In this document: positions 1-13,256 of the stretch, piece by piece
Layout: each line of letters opens with the position of its first letter
How positions within the stretch are numbered: position 1 is the stretch's first letter
Assembly: GCA_021464245.1 (NCBI GenBank)
Contig: JADCRB010000025.1
Coordinates: 5,025,903-5,089,902, forward strand
Direction: 5' to 3'
DNA from: Carallia brachiata
Taxonomy: Eukaryota; Streptophyta; Magnoliopsida; Malpighiales; Rhizophoraceae
DNA length: 64,000 bases
Position numbers and translations under genes: made by a program
The notes under the pieces: model-generated
The model's database searches: none
The model's input: only the letters and a program-made list of their open reading frames with translations
What the model was told of the DNA's origin: nothing

Positions 1-716
1 GTTGGTGTGACCCAGCGCACATTTGAAGATATTTCAACTAGGGTGCGAAATTCCATTATAACTGGGGAAGATTTGTTTTTTTATTTTTTGGGGTACATAT
101 AATAAGTGGGAAGATGCGACCTCAAATCTTGGAATATTGCCTTTTTCAGAATCGGGAATATCATCATACCTCTAATCAGGCAAACAAGAGAGGGACGAAA
201 GAAATCATTCATGTAATTTTACAGTTATATGTAATAATATTTATAATTTTTATAATAATTATTATATTTTATATAATAAAAATTTATAATTATTTTTTTT
301 TGTACAAAATAATATATGTACTTATAAAAAATCTGTATATTATTAAAAAATAACGAAATGTATGATTAAAATATATGATAACTCATATGGTCATTTAATG
401 GAATTCTTGCAATATTTACCATATTTAAGATGATTTCCTGACGTGTCTCCACATAGATTTCATAAATCCCTAAAGTTGCTGTTCGATTTAGACATGAAAC
501 CGTTGGTGTGACCCAGCGCACGTTTGAAGATATTTCAACTAGGGTGCGAAATTCCATAATTACTGGGGAAGATTTGTTTTTTTTTTTTTTGGGTACATAT
601 AATAAGTGGGGAAGATGCGACCTCAAATCTTGGAATATTGCCTTTTTCAGAATCGGGAATATCATCATACCTCTAATCAGGCAAACAAGAGAGGGACGAA
701 AGAAATCATTCGTATA
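1..716. repeat. Direct duplication, two diverged copies about 215 bp long
   Basis: Positions 1-215 and 502-716 are nearly the same sequence. Both start gttggtgtgacccagcgcac and end in gggacgaaagaaatcatt. They differ by scattered substitutions and by the length of a T run. The 286 bases between them are AT-rich and unrelated. On the minus strand of the right copy a 120-codon frame (366-728) is open, and part of it reads like protein (a stretch ending IFQDLRSHLPHLL), but I do not recognise the family and no complete gene is visible. The left copy begins at the window edge, so its true extent is unknown. It may be a decayed gene piece or an LTR pair. Confidence 0.75.
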
Positions 717-3700
717 ATTTTTCCGCATAATACCTACTAGAACAGTTTGAACTCGCTTTTGGTTCCTTTTGGTATGTCAGTTTCACTATTAGTTTGAGAT
801 TATGCAGAAACATAGGTTTGCCCATATGTTTGTAATCTTTCTCATATTTTTTTGTTGATTAATGAATAGTTTCTCATTTCTTATAAATTTTATGTGTCTT
901 ATTTTTTAAACATGAAATTTTTAAGACAAATATGTCTAAAATCTTTACTGTCTGGACATTTTTTCTCCTTGGGACAATTTTTCTGTTAGTTAGGCACTTG
1001 GGTTGACATTTAGTTGGATTTAAAGGAACAAACATTATTATTCAGTTTAGTTTTATTAAGATCTTCCTAATGGGTTTTATCAACATTCAGGACCAGTTAT
1101 GAGTGGGAATTTGTACCTCTGAAGTTCAAGAAATGTATTACATTAATTCCAGTTGGGCACTTTAGCTTTTTTTTTGTTTTGTTTTGGTTGGAACTAATCT
1201 TTAGCTTTTGTTGAAAGTTGAAACAGACACTCTCTTCTCTGTCAGCGTGCATTTGTTCCCGAATCCCCATATGTAGTTCCAACGCAAGTATCTCGGAAGA
1301 AAAGTCTTTTGCAATGTTAATTGCCACCATTACGAACAAGGACTCTCTTGTTTCTCCTTCTGTAATTTTCTTTGAAAACTGTCGAGCTACGCTATATAAT
1401 TGCACATTAAATAGTATTAAAATAATTACATAATTTATTTAATAATTTTTATTAATTTATATTTTTTAAAAATTTAATTATTAAATAATTTATATTAATT
1501 TAATCTCACTGAATTCTTCCCTTAACTGTTTAATAATTAATGATGGACTTCAATAATTGCAGGATTTAATTTAATTGCTATTTAATCTGCGTTGGTCACA
1601 GGGTGTCGCGTAGGATTTCAAGGGAGAGGTCGGGGGTGTTGTCTTGGGGGATCCCACGGTCGAAAACATCCTTTCAGTCTCATCTTCGCACGTGGCTTCC
1701 CAGTTTTTATTATGTCGTTCAAGGTGGCCAACGGAGTGTGGGACCCACGAAAATAGGAATAGTGGGGCCGGCTGGTTCTACTGTAGTAGAAGTAAGTAAC
1801 GGAGATACGGCACCGCACCGTACAAATGGAGCTAGCGGTTCATTCTTCGCGTTCTTATCCTCTAGGAATTAGTATGGAAAGCCATTTCTACGGTTCACAG
1901 TGGCTTTATCTTATAAAAAATTGTAAGTTGTGAAAATAGCTTGGAACAATATTTTCTTTTATCATATTCATATTATACAAAATAAAAATAAAAATTCAAA
2001 AAGATCTAATAATGTGATTCATCACAATAATATTTTAATTTTGTAATATTAATGTAAATAAAAAAAAACTACATAGAGTCTCATACTTTAAACAAAATTA
2101 GTTTAGACACTTTCTTAAATATTTTCGATTGTGTGTTAATTTACTAAGGACTCTTTTCTATTTCTATGGCATTTCGACCACCTTTAATATCCAAAAAAAA
2201 AAAAAAAAGAGTTCATGGATAAAAGGAAAGGTAATCAAGCAGGTATAGATGTGGCCAGCCTGTATTATAGATCAGAAGAGGGAGAAAGAAGCATACAAGC
2301 TGAAGGATTCATTCAGGTACCACTAAATCTTGAGGAGTTAGAGAAAACAGTAGAGGTGGGGGAACTAACAGTAGAATTTAAAGAGGACATCATTGACTTG
2401 TTAAGAATAATTATGTGATTAATTGCAATAACATTAAATGAACTTTTTTTTTTTTTTGTCTTTAGAAAGAGACTAAGCCTGTACAAAGAGGAGGAGGAGG
2501 GTGAGAATTAAGGAGCAAAGAGGGTCAAATTCTCGATGTTAAGCATAAAACTAAAATGTCTTACCAACTCAACTGTGTCAAGATCTTCATATTAATGTAA
2601 CTTAAAGAAATCGCATAATATGAGTAATGAATTCTTATAGTTTAGATTGTATACAGCCATCGTTCCTTTACCCTCTTTTCGAAAAAATCTGAGAGCGAAT
2701 TGGATTTTATTGCATGACCATAAATCCAACAAATAAAACAACACCCTAATTCGCAATGGAGCAGTTTTACTATCTTTCATTTTCATCTGTATCAACGAAC
2801 AGTTTTACCATTCCCTTGTAGTTTGCTAAGTAACCATTGTTTGGACTTTTTTTTAGCCCTCTAACACGAAAAGCGATCGCGTCCCACACGCGCGCTGGGT
2901 TTTGTATTCAGTGGGAGAATGAAATTATTTACACCTTAAGGAATATAATAGTTTGGTGATTCTTATTCAATCTTAAAAAAGATTTATAATGGTTATTATT
3001 TATTGTGTACAATGAAAATAATATAATTCTTTCTAATGAGTCTATAAAATAATATATTAAATTTGAAAAATAAAAATTATATTAGTGTATTTACAGTTAT
3101 TTTTAAACAGTTAATTTTAAGAAATAAAGTTTCGTCCTCTAGACCACGCTACCAAACTTTTTTTTTTTGACCGAATGCCACCAAAATTCATTCTTTAGAA
3201 ACGACCAAGAGATATAATATCCTCACTCCTTAAAAAATTTTCACACTAAAACGAAAATTAATTGGTTACATAACACTTTTTTACTGATTTCTTTGGACCC
3301 ACGTTCTCTTCGTCACCGCTAATGATATTTCTTTAAAACACTCCACTAATCCTTTTTAAGTAATAACACATATACATACATATATACACACACACACACA
3401 CTTATTCTTCACTCTTATATAATCCATTAATTAAGAGAGTGATGAGAGCATTAAATTTTGTAAGAGTATTGAAATGGACAGGTGGCAATTGTTGCCACCT
3501 TCTGCCGCTGCCACCGCCGGCTTTATTAAAAGTGAATCTCTAGCGCAGCGCTACCGTACTTGGAGAATTTCTAGTGATCTTTTTAGTGGCCGAAAATCAT
3601 TGATATGAATGGATTGATGGATCGGAGGTGATCAATGGCGGCTGCACCAAAAGTAAAGGGTTACCCTCTACCCATTGACACGTTGTTCGTTCCGCTTCCA

Positions 3701-6700
3701 ACTCGTACCAATTGAACTTGAGAAATCCACTGTTTCTATTGTGTTTTTCTTTTTTTCTTGTGCCATAGAAAATGGGTGTATTTTTATCTTTCTTTGCTAG
3801 GTCCATAAACAACTAACGTTACTTTATTTTCTTATGAAAAAGGTCAAAAAAAAAAAAAAAAAGATTTCTTGAAGTAAAAGAAGAGGTAGCCTATAAACAC
3901 TCCTAATGTATATTTTTTTCCTTTTCTGTTTTACTTTCTCAAGTCCTTAACTGCAGATTTCTTAGAATTTGTATGGACGATCGACCTTGTGAATTACAAG
4001 AAGAAATTTTGTATTCTTTGGAGTTTGCCGCCGCTCCTATATCTCTAAGGAAAATATAAACTTTTTAATCCATCTAACTTAAGTTATAAAAAGAATAATA
4101 AGTAAAAACTAATTTTACATGTTCATTTGACTCTTAATCAATGGAAAATTTCATTGAATTATGATAGTTTATTTGTGATGAAAATCATTAAATCATTTGC
4201 AAATTATAATAATGAAAAAAGATGAACTATTAGTTAATCACAGGTATTGAACATGATATACTTAATGGTGTTGATATTGAGTTGACTTTCTAATGCTTTT
4301 AATTATAGAGATTAGTCGAGGATTTTTTTGCCTTCGTTGTTTTGTCTAGCATCTTGTGTCCAGTGGCTGTTGCAAGTGATTTTCTTCTTCTTCTTCTTTT
4401 TCTCCTTTTATTTAGTTTCCTTTTTTTTCAAATACATTTTGTTGTCTATAGTAAAAATAATAGTACATCATTGAAGGAAGAGCCGGTGAGCGAGAGAACT
4501 AAAGTTTAAATTTTAATTCTCCTAATAAAAAATGTATACATTTTATCACTCTAATTAAATTGAATCCTCCAAATATAGTTCTTCTAGCGTCAACTTGCGA
4601 TCTCCATTCTCAACAGGTCTAAGTATCTGATATGATACAAATTGTACTAAAATTATTTTCGAATCCTTTTTTTTAACTGAAAGCCAATTTTCTTCTAGTA
4701 TTGAATTGGCTGCTAATTACTATTTGCTCTTTATTAATTAGCTATTTTGCGGCTTTAATTCCTTTACCCAATGCCCCGTCTTGTTAGCTATTAGAAATTT
4801 TCTCCAACTAGTGAATCCAATGGACAACGTATCGATATCACTGGATGCGAATGAAAAGGAATTCTATCATCGTGTTAACAAGGAAGTTGTAACAATGATC
4901 GTATGTTGGGAAATTCTGATTGGAACGGCAAGAAAGTATGCCTGCATCATCAAAAAGTCATAACATACACAAGAAAAAAAGGGGAGGGTAAAAGTTTGAC
5001 CGTTTGACAATTTTTTGGGTAAGTGGTCCATCACCATACCCAATCAATGGAATGATTAATATCTGTAAGGTTAACTTATCATTTGTAGCCATCGATCCAC
5101 ATTAATTTGCGAGCAGGATTGAGACCTCTTAGCTAGAAATTTATGGAATTTTGTACAAATTTCATTCTTTTGCTTATATAATGGCTTTATGCCAATCGAG
5201 AATTTGAAAGTGGCAACTACATAACCAAACTCGTTAACTCAAAAAATTAATTTGTTAGGTGAGACTTTAGAATAAATTATATATCAAACTCTAACATGTC
5301 TCCTTCATCACCCGACTCTCCATTGGATTGAAAACATAAATGAAACACACATGCTCGTCATGCTTCTAAAATTTCACAATTAAACGTGAAGGTAAGGTAG
5401 TTTGAATACAATACTACTTGGTTATAAAACTCTAATACTATCTTAAGAAACCAGTCAATCAGAAAACTTAATTAGCCTTTGGGTGAAGCTCATAAATGGA
5501 CCACATATTAAATTTTAACATCCTAAAACATCAGATTAATGCATCATTGATATATAATTGATTATTTTATAGGTTTATAAAATAATGTGAGATCCATTGA
5601 ATCAATGAAATTAAACGGGTATCTTGCGATTTACCAAAAAAAAAAAAGAAAAAGAAATTAGACAAGTGCAAGAATGATACTCTCCATTCAAGAGCATAGT
5701 ATATTAAGGGAATATTCTTTCTTACATATACTCAAAATACCCAGTCAAATGCCGAACCGATACTTAACGGCCGATTGTCAGCTTAGAGCCCCCATGGCCG
5801 ATCAGATATAATTGGTTCTTGGGGCCTTTATGCCTACAACCGTCTGGGTACAAGTAATCACCATTAGACACGTTAATGCCCTTCACTGATTACGTGTGGT
5901 AAATTTGAGAAATAACAATTAGTAAAACATATTTCTAATATACAAACATGTTCATGAAATTTAAGCAAACATAATTAAGCCGATATTTTAGTTTTTCATA
6001 ATCTTCAAAGTAGACACGGTTCCTTGATATTCCACGATATATGTTCAGGATGGGCCTCTTTGCGATCATTGAATCAAAGTGGCGACAATCTAATTAGCAG
6101 CAGTCAAAAGGTTGGGTGCGTAGAAGTAAACGTGCATCGTTTCACCTCTTGGCGGATGAATTTGCAATAGATAACATTATAACGATGCTGATAAGGACGA
6201 AAATGAAATGAAAGCAAAGGCTTAAAACGTCGTATGTATATGTTCCATTTTTCACGCATGAACTTGCAAGTTATGGTCAACAGGTCAAAGAACTTCATTA
6301 AAACGATGAGTCACTACTTCATGATTTGTTATGCCCTGCAATGTGGCTAGGAAAACGTTGCGTGTGCGAAGTGCTAACCCCTCCAAGCGAGAAAGCCCGT
6401 ATGTATAAGTTTTTTTTTAGGTGGAGTGATATCTTATAATTTTATCAAAAATTATTATAATTTTGTAATAAGAAGGATAAAATATGATTAGATGATTGTG
6501 ATATTTTTTTGTTAGAGGTGATAAGTCATACATTTAGTTACACAACTTAATCTTGACATATTTAAACATATAATATTTCATAGAGATTCTTTTGTTTTTT
6601 TTTTTTTTTGTTAAGTTGAACCACCTTGTAATGGTTGTAAACATATAATTTTAAAGATTGATCTAGTTGACAAAATAACAGTGGTCTCTATCTTATTGAC

Positions 6701-9600
6701 AAGTTTTAATTGTTAAGATCAAACTTAAAAAAAAAGTAAATTTTTATGAACCTTCTCACCTTGACGTGGATGGTCGACTTTCGACTCTCACAGGAGATAA
6801 ATGAAATTAGCGCAACGATATATATATATCATGTAATTTGTATAATAAAATATCCTCAATTTTATAATTATAAAAAAAATTATCAATTTTTTAACGATTT
6901 TTAAAAAATTAGTGATTAATTTTATAATTATAAATTTTAAGATATTTCAGAATATAGTTATTGAAAACATGTCATTATTCATGAAGTTATTGTAGAGTGA
7001 GGTTGCGGCACCGAATGGGGCAACCGGACAAACTTATCTGGACTTCCCACAAAATGCAACCAGTCACTTTCGAAATGTAACTGTGTTGCATTTTTTAAAA
7101 AAAATATTTTTTAAAGAAATTATTGAATTAAAATTTAAAATTAAGTTTGTATTATTTTAAAAATTAAAGTGTAGATACTATATAATATATGTTAAAAAAT
7201 TAATTTTTAAAATTTTTTTAAAAAAAAATTGATTCTACTAAAAATGAAACCAATTGTATTTTGTAATAAGAATTCATTCTAATTTCCGGTTCCTCCATCT
7301 CTCGCACGACCTTTAGTGATTATTATAATACTATATATTTATCTGCAATATCAAAAAGAAAAGGAAAGAAAAGGAGAGATATATGTGTTTCCTTGCTTAA
7401 GTCAAGATTATAGAGTTTATAGATCCCAATTTCAGTGTATAGGTGTGATGATTTTGATATTGGCGATGCATTTTTTTCACGTTTAAAAAACTTATGGAGT
7501 TTATACTTCAAGAAAAAATACCACTCGGCCATTAAGAACATCATTAAAGTGAAGTGATGACAGAACGTGGGTAGAATTAAAGCAACATTTTTAGGATCTA
7601 GAAAATATATGAATGATTGGAAAATTTAAAATTTCAACAAATTTAAAAACTCATAAATAAAAACCAAAAACTAAAAAAATTAAAGTAAGTATTCCAAAAA
7701 TCTTAAAATTTAGAAATTGAAATATTTTTCTAATTTCTTTAATTTTTTGAATTTTCAATTTTCTAAAAATTTCAAAATTTTCAAAATATTTTCAGATTTC
7801 TTTATTTTTTGGATTTTTTTAAAATTTTCTGAATCTTTTTTGAATTTGTAAATTTCTTACTTTTCAGATTTTTTTTTTCAAATTTTCAAAAATTTTGTAA
7901 AAATGCTCCAAGGCATGAAATTTATGCATCTGACGTGATGCTCTGACATGGCGCATTTAACAACAAATTAACAAAAAAAAAAACCAAAATCATTGAGAAG
8001 TAATAAATTGTTCTTTTTTTTTTTGCCCATTATACCTAGCTATATAAGGAGTCATAGAAATAGTTCATTGCCTCTAATCCATTGATATAAGTCCCATAAT
8101 TTTTACTTCATTTTATTAATTGTCTCTGTTTGGCACTTGGGTTTTGCAGGATGTTAGGAAGCAACTAGCACCCAGGGAAAATATACCCATAAGCTTACAT
8201 TACATGAAAGCACAACATAATTCATTCCAATTTGACTACAAATTATATTATCTAACAAATCAAAACAATGTCCTCATTAAAAAAAAGATAAAGAAAAAGG
8301 AAAAGAAAGAAAGAAGCTAAGCAGCGTTGATGACTCGCCTGAAAATACGATTTCGGGAGAAATAAATATAGTCCGAGGCATGAAATTGAGAAATGCAGTT
8401 GGGTGGTAAAATCTGCGGAGTTTTTTATTAATATTTTTTGCAAAAATTTATAATATGTATAAAATTAAGTGTAAAGTATAAATAACATTATTGAAAACTA
8501 TGCATATATTTTAAGTTAATTGTATGCATATTCTTTTATAATTATATTCACTTTCAGACAAACAAAAACATTTAAAAATGAGTGAGAACGCTCCCATTTC
8601 CTGACACGTCACTCTCATACACTTTTATATTTTTTGTTTCCCAATTGCAAAATAAACATTCAAAGGTCAAAAGCATAATCTATCAACTACTTATGATAAT
8701 TGGTTAATAGTATTTTAATGTATTACTCTCACTATTTGACCCAAATTTGAGCCTTATAAGTAATGTTTAACTTTTATATTTGTCTAATTTAATCATAATT
8801 TATACGTACTCAATTTTAAATTCGTTAATACTATTTAATCAGCTTAAAAGAAGTCTATACAAATTTAATAATATTTAGATGATAAATTTTTTTTATAAGT
8901 TAAATTGAAAAAAGTAAAACACGTAAAAATTACTTTAATTCTGACTAATAAGTACAATTATTAATATATATGCACGATCACTTTAAAAAAAAAAAAAAAA
9001 CACAATGCATGGGGAAGGTGCTTGGTCCGAGCGCAGAGCTGCAATAAAAGGTCTCCCCCCTCCCTCCCTCTCTCTGTGAAAGTGACTGTTTTTCCAACGT
9101 ACAATATTTTCGCGTACCTACATCAAAGAATAAGTGAAAAACTTTATAGATACGTACAAGTAACAAAGTAACAGAAATATTATATAATTAAATCATAAAA
9201 ATTATATTGTATTTAAAAAATAAAAAATAAAAAATAAATAAATTATTTAATATTATTAAATTAATTATATATATTTTATATATCTTATTAAAAAACAAAA
9301 CCCTATACGTACAATGAACAGAGAAGAAAACAGAACAAAAAACAAAAAGAAAAGGTAAAAGGGAAGAGAGAAAAGAAAGGTGAAAAAAAAACGAAAATGG
9401 GAAACTCAAAATGGATACGTGGCAGTCAACAGGCACTAGAAGCCAAATCGCTAGCTACGCTAATCGTCCTTGCTCCTGACCTCCACGGCTGTGATGGACC
9501 CACCAATCCTCTCTCTCTCTTTGTATCTATCTATTTATCTTCTCTATTTATTTTTCGAGTCCTTGAAATTCAATCAACCAAACAAAAAAAAGTCTCCTTT
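717..9600. other. Gene-free AT-rich intergenic DNA
   Basis: I see no supportable gene in this stretch. It is AT-rich with many poly-A/T runs and a short (AC)n tract near 3390. It contains a pair of short perfect hairpins near 3480 and 3541, and at 7087-7250 a member of an AT-rich repeat family that recurs in this window. Open frames here are short and lack recognisable motifs. The minus-strand frame at 1097-1405 looks mildly protein-like, but I cannot assign it. Confidence 0.6.
9417..9423 (+). promoter_or_regulatory. ACGTGGC element upstream of the FLZ gene
   Basis: ACGTGGC lies about 280 bp before the FLZ start codon. This is the core of ABA-responsive elements in plants. A single copy of a short motif is weak evidence, but many FLZ genes respond to ABA or sugar status. 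Confidence 0.3.
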
Positions 9601-9702
9601 TTCACCGCTAAGCCTAACACCGCCAAAGCAGAAGCCAAGTCTCCCTGAGAGAGATGTAATTTATTAAACTAAAGAGAGTTGGTATTATAATCATAATGAG
9701 AG

Positions 9703-10319
9703 ATGGTGGGTTTAAGTGTAGTCTTGGAGGCCCAAAACCAAAAGGGTGGTGGTGGTGTTAGCAAGGAAACCCCACAAGTAATCAGCAAAATCTCTATGAT
9801 GATCAACAAGCCTTCTTCTTTCTTAGCATCTTCTTCAAGCAGTTCTTCTTTTCCTGTCCCTTCTTTTCTTGAGCACTGCTTTCTCTGTGGTCAGAAACTC
9901 TTGCCTGGCAAAGATATCTACATGTACAAGTAAGCCAAGCACTCAAAGACCATACTTTATCTATGTCGTGCTTTTCTGTCATAATTCAATGGTCAGATCT
10001 TAGCTTTTCTTTTGAGTTTTTTTTTTCCGATAATATGCCTCATTTGACTATAATCTTTGATGGGGTTTTTTTTTTGGTTACAAAAATTGATTTGGGTGGT
10101 GGTTATATTTCTTGTGTGTGCAGAGGAGACAGAGCATTTTGTAGCGTGGATTGCAGGTGCAGGCAGATATTTATGGACGAAGAAGAAGCTGTAAGGAAAG
10201 AGAACTTTTCATTGGCTGCCACCAAATTACCAACTTCTGCTTCTTCTTCTCCTTCCTCTTCTGCTTCTCGCCACAGCAAAAGCTCCAGAAACCGAGCGGG
10301 TGGTGGTTTTGTGTACTGA
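9703..10319 (+). CDS. FCS-like zinc finger (FLZ, DUF581) protein, two exons
   Basis: Exon 1 is 9703-9929 and exon 2 is 10124-10319, joined across a 194-bp GT-AG intron (phase 2, restoring the Lys codon). The product is 140 residues. The FLZ domain is at about residues 56-98: FLEHCFLCGQKL in exon 1, then GDRAFCSVDCRCRQIF in exon 2, giving the CxxC...CxxxC zinc-binding pattern and the FCS motif that names the family. Before it is a Ser-rich linker, and after it a Ser/Ala-rich tail ending GGGFVY. The split of the FLZ domain by one intron is usual. FLZ proteins are plant-specific adaptors that bind SnRK1 kinase subunits and tune energy and stress signalling; that role is inferred from the family. 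No lesion is visible. Confidence 0.93.
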
Positions 10320-13256
10320 GGGAGAGGGAGAGTGCTGAGAAGTAGCTTAAAAAAAAAAAAAAACTGGTGTAATTTCCTTTTTTTGCTGGGTACATCGAAA
10401 CATTTTGCTTTTGTGGTGCTCTAGTTGTTTCTATCCAGTTTTACCCTTGTTAGTGTTTTGAAATGACATTAACATTCTGTGTCTTTTTGGCAACCTGAGA
10501 CGAAGCCAAAATGGTACATGTATCTTTCACGTTATCTTCAAAAAAAAGTGTCAAAAAAAAAAAACCCAAAATTCTTGGGCTACTATTCAGGGTTTGAGTT
10601 GTCTTCTAGTTTTTAAAAAAAATGAAGGGTTTGAAGGGCATTTATGGTGATCCACCCCACCCTGTGTAAGTTGGTTTTTACAGATTATTATAAAAGTTTA
10701 AGTTGTTGATTTAATGAATGAGCTCAATTTTGTTAGTTAAAAGAACGGTATTTATGGTAACCCGGATTAGTTAATTGATTCCTCAAGCCTCGAATTATTA
10801 GGTGGCTAAAGTAAGTTCGCGAGAGAAGTTGTTTTGTTGGGACAAAATAACGGTGCCCTTTTTTACTTTGCTTAATATCTGGTGAATTTTTTAAGTAAAA
10901 TATTAACTGGTGACTAAATTTAAAATAAATAAATAAATTTTTAAATATTATTAAATAAATTATATAATTATTTTAATATTACGAGATGTACAATAGCGTA
11001 ATCCGTTTACTTTTGGTTTCTCTCGCAAGATGGCGGTTAACAGGATAAAAAAATGCAGGATTCTTCTCATGCGCACCTTACCGCTCCTGGAGAGAATACC
11101 TTAGATTGCGCATCCAGTGGATGGTGTGCACTTTAAAGGGAACAATTTTTGCACATGAACGTGGAATAAGGAATTAATAATGGGCACTTGAGAACGATTT
11201 TATGGTCCCCATAACTTATTTATTAAAAAATAATATTAGGTAATTTTAAATAAATAATAATAAATAATTATACAGTTTTTTTTAATAATTTTAATAATTT
11301 ATCAATTTTTTATTTTTTTTAAATTTAATTATTTAATAGTTCATATAATTTTATAATTATCTCAAAGTTATTTAAATAAAATTGTTAAATATTTTTATTA
11401 AATTATGAATTTCTGTGAAGGAATCAGACAAAAAAGGTTGATGTGCCTTTTTTTATTTTCAAATTCCTTTTTGTATTCCTTAGAATTTCCTTTGTATTAA
11501 TTTCTTACTTAATAGAGTTATGGGTGCACGGCTGCATGTACTAGGCCTAGTTTCATTGTTTGTAGCAAATAGCAGTACTGCCGCAAATTAGTAAATTTTG
11601 GTCTTAAAACCACCATGAAATTCATTGCTTCCCATTGTTTCAAAAGCAAGTCTAATTGGGTGTCAAAAAAAAAAAAAAAAGCAAGTCTAATGGAGGAAGG
11701 TAGATGTCTTAAATGAGACTACCAACCATGTACACCTACAAATTAATTAATGAAAATTATGGTCTAACTTGCTCAGAAGTGGAAAGTTATGATTGGATGA
11801 GGACTTACAAAATTATTTTTTAAAAAACAGAAGGATCATTCATGAAAATATGGTGATAATTGATTTTCCCTTTGTTGGTGGTCCATTGATCAAAAACAAT
11901 GTTACAGTGTATAAAGAATAGAAGGATTCAATATAGCGAATGAACTTTCTTCTTCCTACGTACCACTACTGCACTACTTAGAGAGTGGTCTCTCTAACAA
12001 GCAAACAGACCCAATTACTCTCTTGTTTGAAAGATGTTAGGCAATGTTGGTTAGTAGGATCAAGAAATGCATGCTAAAATGTGGCACCACAAGGGATGAT
12101 TAAAAATTACTGGAGGGGTTAAATTCTCAAATATTTTCAGGTAAAAGTCGCCCTTTTATGCTATAAGATTGGACAAAAAAGTAACTGATTGTTTGTAGAA
12201 GCATAAGAAAAAGGTTCAGGATTTAGGAACATAGAATCTTATACTCTACCACGTGCCTATGCAGTTTTAAAAGTCGAAAAGCTGGCAAGTAGCTAGAATA
12301 GAAATGCCAAAGGCTTCAATTAAGAAGGTTAAAGCTTGAAAGATGGACTATGGACTCCTAATTTTTTGAATAATCAGGATTGCCACTTGTCTGATTCGAT
12401 GTTAAAAAGGACAGTTTACCCATTACAGGTTCTTGCCAAACTTTTTGTTTATTAAAAAAAAATTATTGTTTTCTTTAATGGTTTTGATGGGTTGATCTTG
12501 CTTTTCTTGGTCATCTGCCATTATTCTGAAGGACCCAATTAGCCTATAGATAACTCGTACCAAGAGGTGCACTGTGAAAATATTTTATTATTATTATTTT
12601 TTTTTAGAAAGCTAAAACTTAAATTTTTATAAATATTATCTTAAAATTTGAAATATAGATTCTAGATATAATGAGTTGAAAAAAAAAATTAAGGAAAGAT
12701 ATTTTTTTTAAACCAAACAAATATATTATTTTATTTCTCTCGGTTTATTCGGTACACCTCTTTTAGCAAACCAAAATATGAATGCATGGCAAAGCTGTCA
12801 GTTAGGTAACCCTTCCAGAGTCCTGCGCCTCAATTGTTTTCCCGCCAGCGGAACAAATTTTTTTTAAAATAAAAATAAAAATTTTATGCTAACTCGAATA
12901 TTCGTACGTGGAAATCGATCAGTCGCTTAAAATATTTTATCATGGGAATCAGAATAATATTGTCAAATTCAGAGGATTAATTTTAGAGAGATGTACAATT
13001 GCTGTTAAAACCAAGGAAAGAATGGGCTGAAAATTGTATAATACATACGGGTTAATCATAAAAGACTTAATATTTAATGCGAGTCCGATGTTCAAAACCA
13101 TTTCAAGAGAAACCAAATATACAAGTTAGGCACAGGCAGTCTGGCCCAAAGTTTTGCGTGATGCCAATGGATTACAATTGATACATACAGACATTTTAAC
13201 TAACAGAATGGTCATCATGAACTACTTGCCACCACCTCCTCTGCCATCACCATGCA
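10320..13256. other. Intergenic DNA between the FLZ and dynein light chain genes
   Basis: The first part is the 3' region of the FLZ gene and the last part the 3' region of the convergent dynein light chain gene. Between them is AT-rich DNA with several poly-A runs. I see no gene or delimited mobile element. Confidence 0.55.

Noticed and set aside
1097..1405. Minus-strand frame of 102 codons with a protein-like stretch (ESLFVMVAINIAKDF)
   Set aside because: It could be an exon remnant, but I cannot name a family and no partner exon was found nearby.
1603..1872. GC-richer plus-strand frame of 89 codons
   Set aside because: No domain, no splice partner and low-complexity Gly/Ser content; noncoding DNA is more likely.
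2215..2418. 67-codon plus-strand frame rich in Glu and Lys
   Set aside because: It is short, without recognisable motif, splice partner or promoter; not enough to call a gene.
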